Source of the DNA: Lacrimispora sp. BS-2
GTDB taxonomy: Bacteria; Bacillota; Clostridia; Lachnospirales; Lachnospiraceae
Length of the DNA: 64,000 nt
Assembly: GCF_040207125.1 (NCBI RefSeq)
Contig: NZ_CP157940.1
Span: 1,550,001-1,614,000, forward strand
Direction of reading: 5' to 3'
The position numbers and the translations under genes were made by a program. This document shows, piece by piece, positions 8,346-16,994 of the stretch; positions within the stretch are counted from its first letter, which is position 1, and the number at the start of each line of letters is the position of its first letter. The notes below the pieces were generated by a model. It ran no database searches, had not been told where the DNA came from, and worked only from the letters and a program-made list of their open reading frames with translations.

Positions 8346-10286
8346 TCAGCTCTTGAAAATAGACTGCATATTCTTTTTTACGGCTTTCAGCAGTTCTTTA
8401 GGAAGCTTCTCCACTTGTTCTCCTAATATTATGCCGTGAGGCTCCTTGTAGCCGTCATTCCATATAAAATTAAATGTGCTTTCGCTGGCTGCACTGTTCT
8501 TTCCGATTTGAAAAGCGTAAAGGGCAACATCTTTCGATAAAAGCTCTTGGACAGCGTCCTTGGTCAGGCCGGGAAAACTGGAGGCTCCGTCAGTAATTTC
8601 AAAAACTATTTTTATATGCTTTCCGATTTTAAGCTGCCTTTCTTCTACAGGAGTGATGCTTCCGGATATTTCTTTCAGGCAGCTTGCATCGTCTGTAGCG
8701 CCATCGGTAGAATTAAGCCTTACGATGGAACGGATTATATCCGCCGATTCTTTTTCTCCGGAGGTTTTGTCCTTAAATTCTTTCATATGATAATATTTAC
8801 TTCCGTAAAACCATGTTTCGCTTAAGACTTCTATTTTCTGGTTTAATTGTTCAGCATTTCGTTTAAGATATGTGTTCAAATCATCAATTGACAGCAACGT
8901 TACGGCCAGCGCTTCTCTTGCAGATTCAATCTTTGCAGCATTCATGGAGCCTGAATTATCTATAACAAAAGAAATTTCGATTCGTTCCGGCAATTGCTCT
9001 GCCTGGGTTTCCAGCAAATATCTGCTGAACACGGGAAGATTTTTATAATTTCCTTTTTTCTCCGCTTCCACAAAATCCGGATAGGCGGCAATAAAACTGT
9101 TAACGTCCAGCTTGCCTTTTATTTGCCCGTCTTTTTTTACGCTGATTTCTTTTTTGGCATCTCCAATAAGTTTACTCCAGAATTGGCGCATCTGCTTTCT
9201 TTCCGGCTTCATTTTATTTGAGTAATACTGAAAAAGCTGCTGATCATTCTGGCTGATGCCGTAAGATGTTAAATCGACCTTTCCAATCATTGTATTTTGA
9301 ACTATTTCATTGTTTTTTTCCTGCTGGTCCAGCATCTCTTCAAGAATCGTTTTTTCTTCTTCCTCAGTGGATTCCAATGTATCCCTTTTTTCTTCTTCCG
9401 ATTGTTCAAAAGGACTTTTTCTTTCACTTACCTGTTCCTGAGATGCGCCTTGGGATTTAAAAAATTCCATTGCATCTATTTCTTCTTTCCATAATTGCTC
9501 AAATACAGGATAAATAAAAGAACGAATCAGGGAATCTCTTTCTAAAATACCCTCTTCGCTGTTTATCTGACTTACTAATTGAGAATGAATAAAATCCAAA
9601 AAAGGCTGATTCAATATCCTTTTGCTCAATGGATTCTCACCGCAGCCTTTAATCTCAGGCGTTGATTTATAAATTTCCTTAAAGATAAAACTATTGATAA
9701 ATGCCCTGTGCTTCGGCATTTCATCAATAGCCTTCATTTTATTGCCTGTCTGCTCCATATATGCAGCTATCTTTTTAAAATTAGCTTCATCTCTGTAAAC
9801 AGGGCACATTTGCAGTACCCTTAAAAAGGAAGTCAGCTTATCCAGCCTGTGCAAAGCATCAAGTATTTCCTTTTTGACATATCCGGCTATCATATCCGGC
9901 TGATATGCCCTATCTTTTCCAAGCCCTTCTTTCTCAATGCGATGAAGGATATATCCGGTCATTCTGTCTTTTTCTTTTTTCCACCCTTTGCTTCTGTACA
10001 GATAAGCTTTCGTTTGTTTTTTCCAATCGGGATACATGGCAAGCTCATAATAAATATGCCATAAAATCTGATTTTCATCTAAGTCCCTGTCCAAAAAAGC
10101 CGCCAGCGGAAGATATAATATGCCCTTGGACGGATTTAACAAAAATCTTTCAAGCTTTGGATCAGGCATATACATCAGACTGGAATCCCCTGTAAACGTA
10201 GCTAACGAACGCTGCTCTCTCTGCAAAAAGGATTCCACATGTTTTGTTGACTCTTCTATCAGCTTCTGTTCATCATAATTAGGCAA
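8346..10286 (-). CDS. VWA (MIDAS) domain protein of an AAA+/VWA cassette
   Basis: 646 residues. The C-terminal von Willebrand A domain (about 435-640) has a complete metal site: DNSGS at 443-447, T531 in GATDD and D566 in ITDGAS. A charged low-complexity linker (about 281-325) separates it from a helical N-terminal region. That region contains WHIYYELA (76-83), which looks like a worn HExxH-type helix. The start is a TTG at 10286: it has AGGAGG eight bases upstream, 12 bp after the preceding gene. VWA proteins of this type usually act with a MoxR/midasin-like AAA+ partner, here encoded two genes upstream. The target is unknown. Confidence 0.85.
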   Translation of the reverse strand: MPNYDEQKLIEESTKHVESFLQREQRSLATFTGDSSLMYMPDPKLERFLLNPSKGILYLPLAAFLDRDLDENQILWHIYYELAMYPDWKKQTKAYLYRSKGWKKEKDRMTGYILHRIEKEGLGKDRAYQPDMIAGYVKKEILDALHRLDKLTSFLRVLQMCPVYRDEANFKKIAAYMEQTGNKMKAIDEMPKHRAFINSFIFKEIYKSTPEIKGCGENPLSKRILNQPFLDFIHSQLVSQINSEEGILERDSLIRSFIYPVFEQLWKEEIDAMEFFKSQGASQEQVSERKSPFEQSEEEKRDTLESTEEEEKTILEEMLDQQEKNNEIVQNTMIGKVDLTSYGISQNDQQLFQYYSNKMKPERKQMRQFWSKLIGDAKKEISVKKDGQIKGKLDVNSFIAAYPDFVEAEKKGNYKNLPVFSRYLLETQAEQLPERIEISFVIDNSGSMNAAKIESAREALAVTLLSIDDLNTYLKRNAEQLNQKIEVLSETWFYGSKYYHMKEFKDKTSGEKESADIIRSIVRLNSTDGATDDASCLKEISGSITPVEERQLKIGKHIKIVFEITDGASSFPGLTKDAVQELLSKDVALYAFQIGKNSAASESTFNFIWNDGYKEPHGIILGEQVEKLPKELLKAVKKNMQSIFKS

Positions 10287-10298
10287 GCCCCTTCCCTC

Positions 10299-11534
10299 CT
10301 ACTGATATAACGGCAGATCCCACAAAGCTTCCGGGGTATCGATTCTATTAATATTTAGTGTGCATAATTCTCCTTCTACCCCCATCAGCAAATACTTTGA
10401 TGGATAAAGCTTCAGCACATCGGTAAAAAAGGCCCCTTCCAGCATTGAATCTTTATTGATATGCCATTTTCCAAAATTTTCTTCCAGCAAATATATCATT
10501 CCGTCTTCGCTTAATATTACGGCTGTTCCTTTTGAAGACTCTGCATCAAAAAGATTCCCTTTAAGAAAATTTCCTTCATCAAGAATGTTTCTATCCGCCC
10601 CGTCAAGAGAAATGATATGAAGCTTACCATGATTCCCTATGGACAAAAGAGTATCCTTCTGACCCTTTTCATTTTCGAGACAATGGATTTTGCGTATTTC
10701 GCAATCTGGAATTTTAATTTCATTTACGATAGAAAAATGATTATATTTCTGTTTTATAAAATATATTTCTCCTGTTTTGGTGCCGACGGCAAAATCATCC
10801 GCTCCTGTTTTCTCCATTCCATTTATGTTTGAAATAGGAAGAGAAGCGTCTTTATGAAGTATCAGGCGGTATTCTTCTTTTTCTTTAACTATTTCCAGCA
10901 AAACCAGCTCTTCCTGCTCTTTTTCCGCGGCTATCAAATTATGGCTTATTGACAGGCATTGGCCAAACCAGCTCATTCCTGTTTCTGTCTTTATCTTTTT
11001 TATATGCATCTCCCCGCTTCCATTGGGGATTTGTTTAAAGTTGCTGCATGATAATAAATAGCAGCCGCCTTTGCTTCCAAAAAGCAGAATTTCATTCTTA
11101 TTCAGCCTGTGAAAGGCCGATATCTTTTCTTTAATATCTTTAATGGGCAGACCCCATTCCTCCTGAATCCTTTCCTTGCCGGAAGGTTCCGTTCTTTTAC
11201 TGATCTGAAAAAACTGCAATGCACAATCTGTACTTCCAGCAACAAACATATCCTGGGAAAGCCTTAAAACACTTTGAAAAAATCCTTCAAAGCCACAGGC
11301 TCCCAGCTTTGTTATAGATTCTGTTTTTATGGCATCCTTTGAATTTCCTGCATATGCCCTGTAATGGGGAATCATCTCCGTAAGAAGCTTTTCCTCCTTA
11401 GCGGAAAGCACTTCAAGGCATTTTTCAAAATCATCTTCTAAAATTCCTGTTTCCAGAATTTTATTTAGTTTTTGCCTTAAGTCTTTTACCTGCATTTTAA
11501 AATTTTCCTCATCAACCGATAAATTCAGCTTCAT
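10299..11534 (-). CDS. Beta-propeller-like protein of the AAA+/VWA cassette
   Basis: 411 residues from the ATG at 11534, chosen because GGAGG lies nine bases upstream, within the end of the ATPase gene; a longer upstream frame has no such site. After a helical N terminus (about 1-90) there are six or so blade-like repeats ending in short beta motifs, for example DMFVAGSTDCALQFF, EILLFGSKGGCYLL, DFAVGTKTGEIYFI, LLSIGNHGKLHII, AVILSEDGMIYLL and YLLMGVEGELCTL. No signal peptide or catalytic motif is seen. It is probably a scaffold or target-binding subunit. The gap to the ATPase stop is one base, so the three genes are tightly coupled. I do not recognise a named family. Confidence 0.75.
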   Translation of the reverse strand: MKLNLSVDEENFKMQVKDLRQKLNKILETGILEDDFEKCLEVLSAKEEKLLTEMIPHYRAYAGNSKDAIKTESITKLGACGFEGFFQSVLRLSQDMFVAGSTDCALQFFQISKRTEPSGKERIQEEWGLPIKDIKEKISAFHRLNKNEILLFGSKGGCYLLSCSNFKQIPNGSGEMHIKKIKTETGMSWFGQCLSISHNLIAAEKEQEELVLLEIVKEKEEYRLILHKDASLPISNINGMEKTGADDFAVGTKTGEIYFIKQKYNHFSIVNEIKIPDCEIRKIHCLENEKGQKDTLLSIGNHGKLHIISLDGADRNILDEGNFLKGNLFDAESSKGTAVILSEDGMIYLLEENFGKWHINKDSMLEGAFFTDVLKLYPSKYLLMGVEGELCTLNINRIDTPEALWDLPLYQ

Positions 11535-11535
11535 T

Positions 11536-13638
11536 TTAGCCTCCATGATTCTCCAAATGCTCAAGGAGAGCTTTTGAATGTTCCAAATGGGATAATTTCT
11601 GATCCAGCAGCTGATATTTTTTTGCATCAATCCTCAGCGTATCTTCCAGGTCCGCTTGAAAAATGTTCTTTAATTCTTCCGGTATATTTTTTCTTTGGGT
11701 ACCCTTTCCAAAAAGCATATGAACTACATCCAAATGGCTCAAGGTCTGGGTTTTGGGGCGAACATAGCGATAAGGGCGGGTTCTGATTTCGTCGTAAGTG
11801 GTGATTGATTCTCCTATGCCTTTGGTTTCAATCTTCCAGCCTTCCTCTGCCGGAAAAAAGCCAAAGCGCACTGCCTGGGAAAGAATATAATTCTGATCGT
11901 CGGAATAAGTGATAGAGCTTATAAATCCGTCCCACAGGGCCTTGCTTAAATCCTTTTCTTCTCCTTGATTCCAATTGTCCAAAACATGCAGAATATTTCT
12001 TATGGACAATACGGATTCTCTAAGCTCCAGCTCCTCACCGGAAAAATCCTTTTGCTCTTCATCCTTCCATTTGCCCATAAATACATTTTGGGTAACACGG
12101 CAAAGCTGAGAAAACCGAAACAGCTCTTCAAGGGTCCGTTTGGGATTAGGTATTTGAATTGTTCCGTTAGCACTCGAAAGCCTTGCAATAATAACTCTGA
12201 AAAGTTCGTTTTTTTTCGGGTCTGCCTGTTCTTCCATAGAGCCTTTGGTATTCTGGGAAACGTAATTATATTCTATAGTTACAAACCGGGATTTAAACGC
12301 AGGGTTAAGTTCGTTTGTGCCTTCATAATTAACCATCTGGGTAGATAGATTTCCTGTTCCTATCAATGCAAACCCCGGCTTAATCAATACAGGACCTACC
12401 CCTGTAATATAAGCCGTACCCCCTGCATGGCGCTGCAGTATATCGTTTAATGCAATGAGATTCTGCATCGCGATGGTGTTAATCTCGTCAATAATTACAG
12501 GCCGGCCTTCTTTTACCGCGATCAATATTTCCTTCTCAATTTTCTTGATTTCCGTACCGAAAGCACTGTTGCTTGCAACCAATAAATCGGAGAAGCTGTT
12601 CCATATCTGTATTTTAAGCTGAAGCTTTTCTTCTTCCGTCATCTGCTGAAGCTTTTCTTCGTTTTCATGCAGCCACTGATAAAAATCTCCGATGATCATA
12701 TCCAGATAATCATGATAGGATTTCTGAGAAAAGCTATGTTTGAGGGTCAGTGTCTTCTCCACAAACATATCTTCATAGGTCAGATTGTGAGAACCGGATA
12801 TAAAGAGCGGCTGCAAAGACTCTATCTCTTCTTGCCTTCCATTTGTCAGTATTTCCTTATAATGCTGCTTTCGCTGTGTATTTATCTCCTTGAATTTTTC
12901 AATAGCCTCTTGTTCCCCGGCCTTTGGATTGGCGCAATACCATTTCTCCATTTGATCTTCAAGTTCTGCTTGAATTTTATTTTGTATTGAAAAATCCATG
13001 GCGGCTTCCGTGGCAAGCTGGGTCTTTCCGCTTCCTAAATGCCCTACAATATATACCGGCATTCCATGATTTAAAGAATCTATTACCTTTTCCTTTGCTT
13101 CCATTACATAAGGAACCGTTACTAAGCGCTGCTGATGCTGGGTTTCTATATCGCTCAGCAATTGACGGGTATGATAAAATTCCCATGCTTCGGCAGAGCC
13201 GTCCAAAAGCTTTTCTATCTCTTTTCTTAGGTGCTCTATACGGTCAACCCTGTATCTCGTAGCGGAATTGCTTCTATGATGGGAATAATTATTGCTCTCA
13301 TAACTAACCCGCCTTTCCCATTTAAGAAAAAAAGTCTCGTACTCAATCAGATTTTCAATTTCCTCTATTGTCAAACCCTGATTTGCTGTTTCCTTTTCAA
13401 CATAGGCCCTGTATTTTTCAAAATATTCAATGTCTGTATTTTCATCCGCCGCAGAGCTTTCGCTTATCTGTTCAAATCTTCTAAAGGCCTTGAAAAAGCC
13501 TCCTTGCCCGTCTGTAATTTTATTGTGCTCATCCTCTAATAACTGTGAAGATTCCTTTCGCAGCTGCTTTTCATACTGCTCCTGCATGGCTTCAATTGAG
13601 GGAATACAGCGCGGCTCAATGTCGTGTTTATCCTTCAT
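11536..13638 (-). CDS. MoxR/dynein-related AAA+ ATPase
   Basis: 700 residues. A long helical N terminus (1-170) precedes an AAA_5-like ATPase: Walker A GHLGSGKT (199-206), a coiled-coil insertion of about 60 residues, the pre-sensor segment ISGSHNLTYED (280-290), Walker B VIIDE (381-385), sensor 1 GTGN (427-430) and an arginine finger in NPAFKSRF (R451). The remaining 240 residues carry a lid and an unknown tail. Such ATPases remodel protein complexes together with a VWA partner (compare RavA-ViaA and MoxR systems). It is the first gene of the cassette, with GGGG before its ATG. Confidence 0.87.
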   Translation of the reverse strand: MKDKHDIEPRCIPSIEAMQEQYEKQLRKESSQLLEDEHNKITDGQGGFFKAFRRFEQISESSAADENTDIEYFEKYRAYVEKETANQGLTIEEIENLIEYETFFLKWERRVSYESNNYSHHRSNSATRYRVDRIEHLRKEIEKLLDGSAEAWEFYHTRQLLSDIETQHQQRLVTVPYVMEAKEKVIDSLNHGMPVYIVGHLGSGKTQLATEAAMDFSIQNKIQAELEDQMEKWYCANPKAGEQEAIEKFKEINTQRKQHYKEILTNGRQEEIESLQPLFISGSHNLTYEDMFVEKTLTLKHSFSQKSYHDYLDMIIGDFYQWLHENEEKLQQMTEEEKLQLKIQIWNSFSDLLVASNSAFGTEIKKIEKEILIAVKEGRPVIIDEINTIAMQNLIALNDILQRHAGGTAYITGVGPVLIKPGFALIGTGNLSTQMVNYEGTNELNPAFKSRFVTIEYNYVSQNTKGSMEEQADPKKNELFRVIIARLSSANGTIQIPNPKRTLEELFRFSQLCRVTQNVFMGKWKDEEQKDFSGEELELRESVLSIRNILHVLDNWNQGEEKDLSKALWDGFISSITYSDDQNYILSQAVRFGFFPAEEGWKIETKGIGESITTYDEIRTRPYRYVRPKTQTLSHLDVVHMLFGKGTQRKNIPEELKNIFQADLEDTLRIDAKKYQLLDQKLSHLEHSKALLEHLENHGG

Positions 13639-13809
13639 GAAAAATTCCCCTTTGCACGATATTTATAGTCAAATAAATTCAAGCTTGTTTTAAAATCCAT
13701 GAACAATGCATTTTTAAAAGTTTCAAAACATGCTCTATGACTGATATAGAACTTTTAGAACCCTTCTTAAATGGAATCTGTACATTTTTTAATTTGACTG
13801 GCTATAAAT

Positions 13810-13842
13810 TAAAATCCCGGCTTTTAAAAAACCGGGATTTTA
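13810..13842 (-). terminator. Terminator after oleate hydratase
   Basis: Perfect 11-bp arms TAAAATCCCGG (13810-13820) and CCGGGATTTTA (13832-13842). On the minus strand the hairpin is followed by TTTTAATTT. It separates the oleate hydratase gene from the AAA+ cassette. Confidence 0.75.
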
Positions 13843-13875
13843 ACCTTTTTATCTAATTTTACAACTTTGGTTAAT

Positions 13876-15669
13876 TTATAAAACCCCATGTTCTTTCAGC
13901 ATTACCTCAATGTCCGTTCCTGCTAACTGCTTCATAATCTTGCGTTTTGTAAGAGGAGGCAGGTTGAGCTTCGGTTTTTCTCCGTCAAGCAGACATATGG
14001 CTGCGCTGAGAAGATAACGAATATCGTAACGGGAACCAAATACTTCGGGAACACCCTTTTCCACTCCGGTTAAAACATATACGGCTTCCATAGCTGTACG
14101 TCCGGAATATTCAATGGTAAATACTGTATCGCGGCCGGGATCATCCAATGTTTCAGCGAACTGTCCAAGGAAAGCAAAGTTTACTGCATTCCTAGGCACT
14201 ACATAAGGACGGTCACCAGATTCACGGGGCATAAATTGAGAAGTTATGAATGGCATCATTACTGGGATAGCTGTACATGTATTGGCTAACTCCTCTATTT
14301 CATTAACAGGTACGCCTATATGATACAACCATTCTTTTGTGATTTCCTTGCCGGTACAGTCTCTCATGGGCTTTTTAATATAGTCTCCCGGAACATCGGA
14401 GAATAATCCGTATACCCAAACTACAACGTCTTTTTCAGGCTGTCCGTAGTACTGCTCCTGACGGTTTATTGTCCAGCTCATAAGCCATGAAGAATCCAAT
14501 GCGGTAACGATACCGCCTGTTACTGTACGGCCTGTATAAGGTGAGCGTTTTGTAATCTTTTCAATATATTTGGGCACGCTTTCGTCATGGCATGTTACAG
14601 TACAGGATTCCCAATTGGATTTTTCAGGCTCTCCGCAGAATTTATCCGGTCTTCCGAATTCATCGCATTGATCGGCGATATTTTTCCAAAGTGTCCAGCA
14701 TCCGCCAGGTTCTTTATTGAAAGGAGCAGGCGTATTGTCATCGCCGCATCCGGAGCCTTCTGTCATGGAACCATTTGTAATAAATACTAAATCATTTTCC
14801 GACAAGTCTATAGAAATATCTTTTCCTTCTTTATCTACTGCAATAATCTTTGTAGCAGCTTTCTTTTCTTGAGAAATTGCAAACTCTACATTGTTTACGG
14901 TAACTCCATATCTGAATGTTGCTCCATTTTCCTCCAGATATTTAACCATAGGCATTACGAAGGAAGTGTACTGGTCATGGCGTGAGAACTGCAAAGCTGA
15001 AAGGTTAGGCAAACCGCCCACATGATGTATGAAACGGTTCATATAAAGCTTCATTTCAAGTGCGCTGTGCCAGTTTTCAAAGGCAAACATGGTTCTCCAA
15101 TATGTCCAGAAATCACTGTCAAGAAGCTTGTCGGAGAATATATCTTCTATGGTTTTGTTTTCAAGCTCTTCATCGGATGTTGCTACAAACATGGCAAGTT
15201 CTTTTGCAAGTTCCTGGCCTAAATTGAATTTACCGTTGTCATAGCGAACGCCGCGTTCTTTTGTAATACGGCAATTGCTGAAGTTGGGGTCTTCAAGGTT
15301 TGTATAATACAGATGATCCAATACAGTCATATTCGGATCCTCTGTTGAAGGTAAAGAGCTGAATAAGTTCCAGAGAACCTCGAAGCACTGGCCCATTTCA
15401 CGGCCGCCGCGTGCTACATAACCTGCGTTTTGCATAACTGCACCGTCTAAAGAACCTCCTGGAAGGTCAAGCTGCTCTAAAAAAACAATTTTACTGCCGT
15501 CCATATGGGCGTCCCGAATCAAAAAGCAGCCTGCTGCCAAGGCACCGATGCCGGTACCGATTAAATAAGCTTTCTTATCTTCGATTCCTTCCGGCTTTCT
15601 TGCATGAACCAATGCATGATATGTACCGTTTGTAAGAGTAAGTCTTTCATCATGAGTTTTAATTTTCAT
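13876..15669 (-). CDS. ohyA: Oleate hydratase (myosin-cross-reactive antigen family)
   Basis: 597 residues from the ATG at 15669, which has GAGAGG upstream; the longer frame adds an unlikely hydrophobic extension. It adds water to the cis-9 double bond of unsaturated fatty acids to give 10-hydroxy products, using FAD structurally. The FAD motif is LIGTGIGALAAG (37-48), and the active-site loop GGREM carries E91, matching the catalytic glutamate of known hydratases. The full family length is present. It likely detoxifies host or dietary unsaturated fatty acids. A TetR regulator lies just upstream in the same direction. Confidence 0.93.
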   Translation of the reverse strand: MKIKTHDERLTLTNGTYHALVHARKPEGIEDKKAYLIGTGIGALAAGCFLIRDAHMDGSKIVFLEQLDLPGGSLDGAVMQNAGYVARGGREMGQCFEVLWNLFSSLPSTEDPNMTVLDHLYYTNLEDPNFSNCRITKERGVRYDNGKFNLGQELAKELAMFVATSDEELENKTIEDIFSDKLLDSDFWTYWRTMFAFENWHSALEMKLYMNRFIHHVGGLPNLSALQFSRHDQYTSFVMPMVKYLEENGATFRYGVTVNNVEFAISQEKKAATKIIAVDKEGKDISIDLSENDLVFITNGSMTEGSGCGDDNTPAPFNKEPGGCWTLWKNIADQCDEFGRPDKFCGEPEKSNWESCTVTCHDESVPKYIEKITKRSPYTGRTVTGGIVTALDSSWLMSWTINRQEQYYGQPEKDVVVWVYGLFSDVPGDYIKKPMRDCTGKEITKEWLYHIGVPVNEIEELANTCTAIPVMMPFITSQFMPRESGDRPYVVPRNAVNFAFLGQFAETLDDPGRDTVFTIEYSGRTAMEAVYVLTGVEKGVPEVFGSRYDIRYLLSAAICLLDGEKPKLNLPPLTKRKIMKQLAGTDIEVMLKEHGVL

Positions 15670-15754
15670 TCTTTGCCTCTCTTTCAAGATTTTTACTAAC
15701 TGAAGTAATGTATAGCAAAATAAATGAATAACAGTAACAAAAACCATATATTTC

Positions 15755-15794
15755 AAATGGCTAAATATAGAGGTTTTATGTATTTAAGCCATTT
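15755..15794. repeat. Inverted repeat upstream of oleate hydratase (possible operator)
   Basis: AAATGGCT (15755-15762) and AGCCATTT (15787-15794) face each other about 90-125 bp upstream of the oleate hydratase start. This is a plausible TetR site, but the spacing is long and the assignment is a guess. Confidence 0.3.
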
Positions 15795-15956
15795 ATGAAA
15801 AACAGGCTTTTGCCACTCCCTTCATATTATTTTGCTTTAATTAGATTTTGAGCGCTCATCCGGCCTCAACAATAGGCAATATCCCATCAATTTTTGTAAA
15901 CGCCGGCGCTCTTATTTCCTAATTGAGTTTATCATATAACTTTTTCACAACTTTTC

Positions 15957-16013
15957 ATTAGACAAATAAGCCCAAGTGTTCAATTTTCGAACACTTGGGC
16001 TTATTTGTCTAAT
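15957..16013. terminator. Long perfect hairpin, probable bidirectional terminator
   Basis: Two 25-bp perfectly complementary arms (15957-15981 and 15989-16013) enclose a 7-base loop. The core GCCCAAGTGTTC is followed on each strand by TTATTTGTCTAAT, a weak T tract. It lies after the TetR gene and before oleate hydratase, so it probably ends the regulator transcript. Confidence 0.65.
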
Positions 16014-16153
16014 ATTTAGACCTTAAAATAATCGAATTCCGCAAGCCGCAAATACTTTAAAAAAATCAGATTGAAATATTGCCCTGTCTTTCCCGCCTGT
16101 TTGCTTATTTTAAAGTTTGTTTACTTTAATCATCCATTTTATTTAATAATATT

Positions 16154-16726
16154 TTAAAAATCAAGTTTTCCGCTCTTTTTTAGAGACAGGGTAATATGAC
16201 CGTCAAAAAGCTCGCCGATACGTCTGATAATTACATTGGGATCTTCTTTCATTCCTGAGCCTATCCAGTGCAGCACCATTTCAGTAAGAGCGCATTGATA
16301 GAAATAGGCTATAAGTTTCTTATCTTTGGTGGAAGCTTGAATCCCTTTGCTTTCGCTTTCTCTTTCAACATAACGGTACATAACATTTCCGGCGACGCTG
16401 AAAATATAGTTTTCCAATTCCTCTCTCTGCATGGAATTATATACATGATAAACCGCTCTTCTGTTTACCATTGCAAATTTAGCCGCAACAAGAAATCCTT
16501 CCTCCCATGAAAGGGTATCGTTATATTCATCAATGGCAGTTTGAAGCTCCGACTGGAAAATTTCCGATAGAATAGCATATATATCCGGATAATGGTAATA
16601 AAAAGTATTTCTGTTAATATCACAGGCTGTAACAATATCTTTTACTGTAATTTTATTCAACGGGCGCTCATTCAGCATTTTAACGCACATATCCCGAATC
16701 CTTTTTTTTGTATATAGCCGTGCCAA
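16154..16726 (-). CDS. TetR-family transcriptional regulator
   Basis: 190 residues. The N-terminal helix-turn-helix reads KITVKDIVTACDINRNTFYYHY, typical of TetR regulators of the DhaS/TetR_C group; the rest is a helical ligand-binding domain. It lies upstream of and parallel to oleate hydratase, and is the likely repressor of that gene, perhaps sensing a fatty acid or acyl-CoA. The ligand is inferred only from the neighbour. Confidence 0.85.
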   Translation of the reverse strand: MARLYTKKRIRDMCVKMLNERPLNKITVKDIVTACDINRNTFYYHYPDIYAILSEIFQSELQTAIDEYNDTLSWEEGFLVAAKFAMVNRRAVYHVYNSMQREELENYIFSVAGNVMYRYVERESESKGIQASTKDKKLIAYFYQCALTEMVLHWIGSGMKEDPNVIIRRIGELFDGHITLSLKKSGKLDF

Positions 16727-16910
16727 ATTATACCTCCAGAACCCTTTATTTTTATTTGATATTATAACATAAAAGCCAATATTTGCAAATATCTTAAGCC
16801 TCCCCCTATTATCCGAAACTGGTCATAGAACGATCAGAAAAGCTCTCTTGTGCTAAGTACATCTTGAGGGGAGATGTAAGGAAACTCACGGCTTCTCCCT
16901 CTCTTAACGG

Positions 16911-16948
16911 AAAAGACGGACGATCAGCATTCCGCCGATAGTCCGTCT
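16911..16948 (-). terminator. Terminator after the symporter gene
   Basis: On the minus strand AGACGGAC (16948-16941) pairs with GTCCGTCT (16921-16914), followed by a TTTT run. It lies about 45 bp after the symporter stop. The rest of 16727-16994 shows nothing I can support. Confidence 0.65.
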
Positions 16949-16994
16949 CTTGTTGTCGCATTTAGCTTGCCAACTACTCCCCAATTTAAAGTAC

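Larger units (their letters stand above)
15670..16153. other. Intergenic region between tetR and oleate hydratase
   Basis: It contains the 25-bp hairpin (15957-16013) and the possible operator (15755-15794). A promoter for oleate hydratase must lie here, but I see no clean -35/-10 pair. No coding frame is supported. Confidence 0.5.

Noticed and set aside
13639..13809. Similar TTTGACT/CTATAAAT motifs facing each other before the AAA+ gene
   Set aside because: The match is imperfect and AT-rich; it could be chance. No clear -35/-10 pair for the cassette could be fixed.
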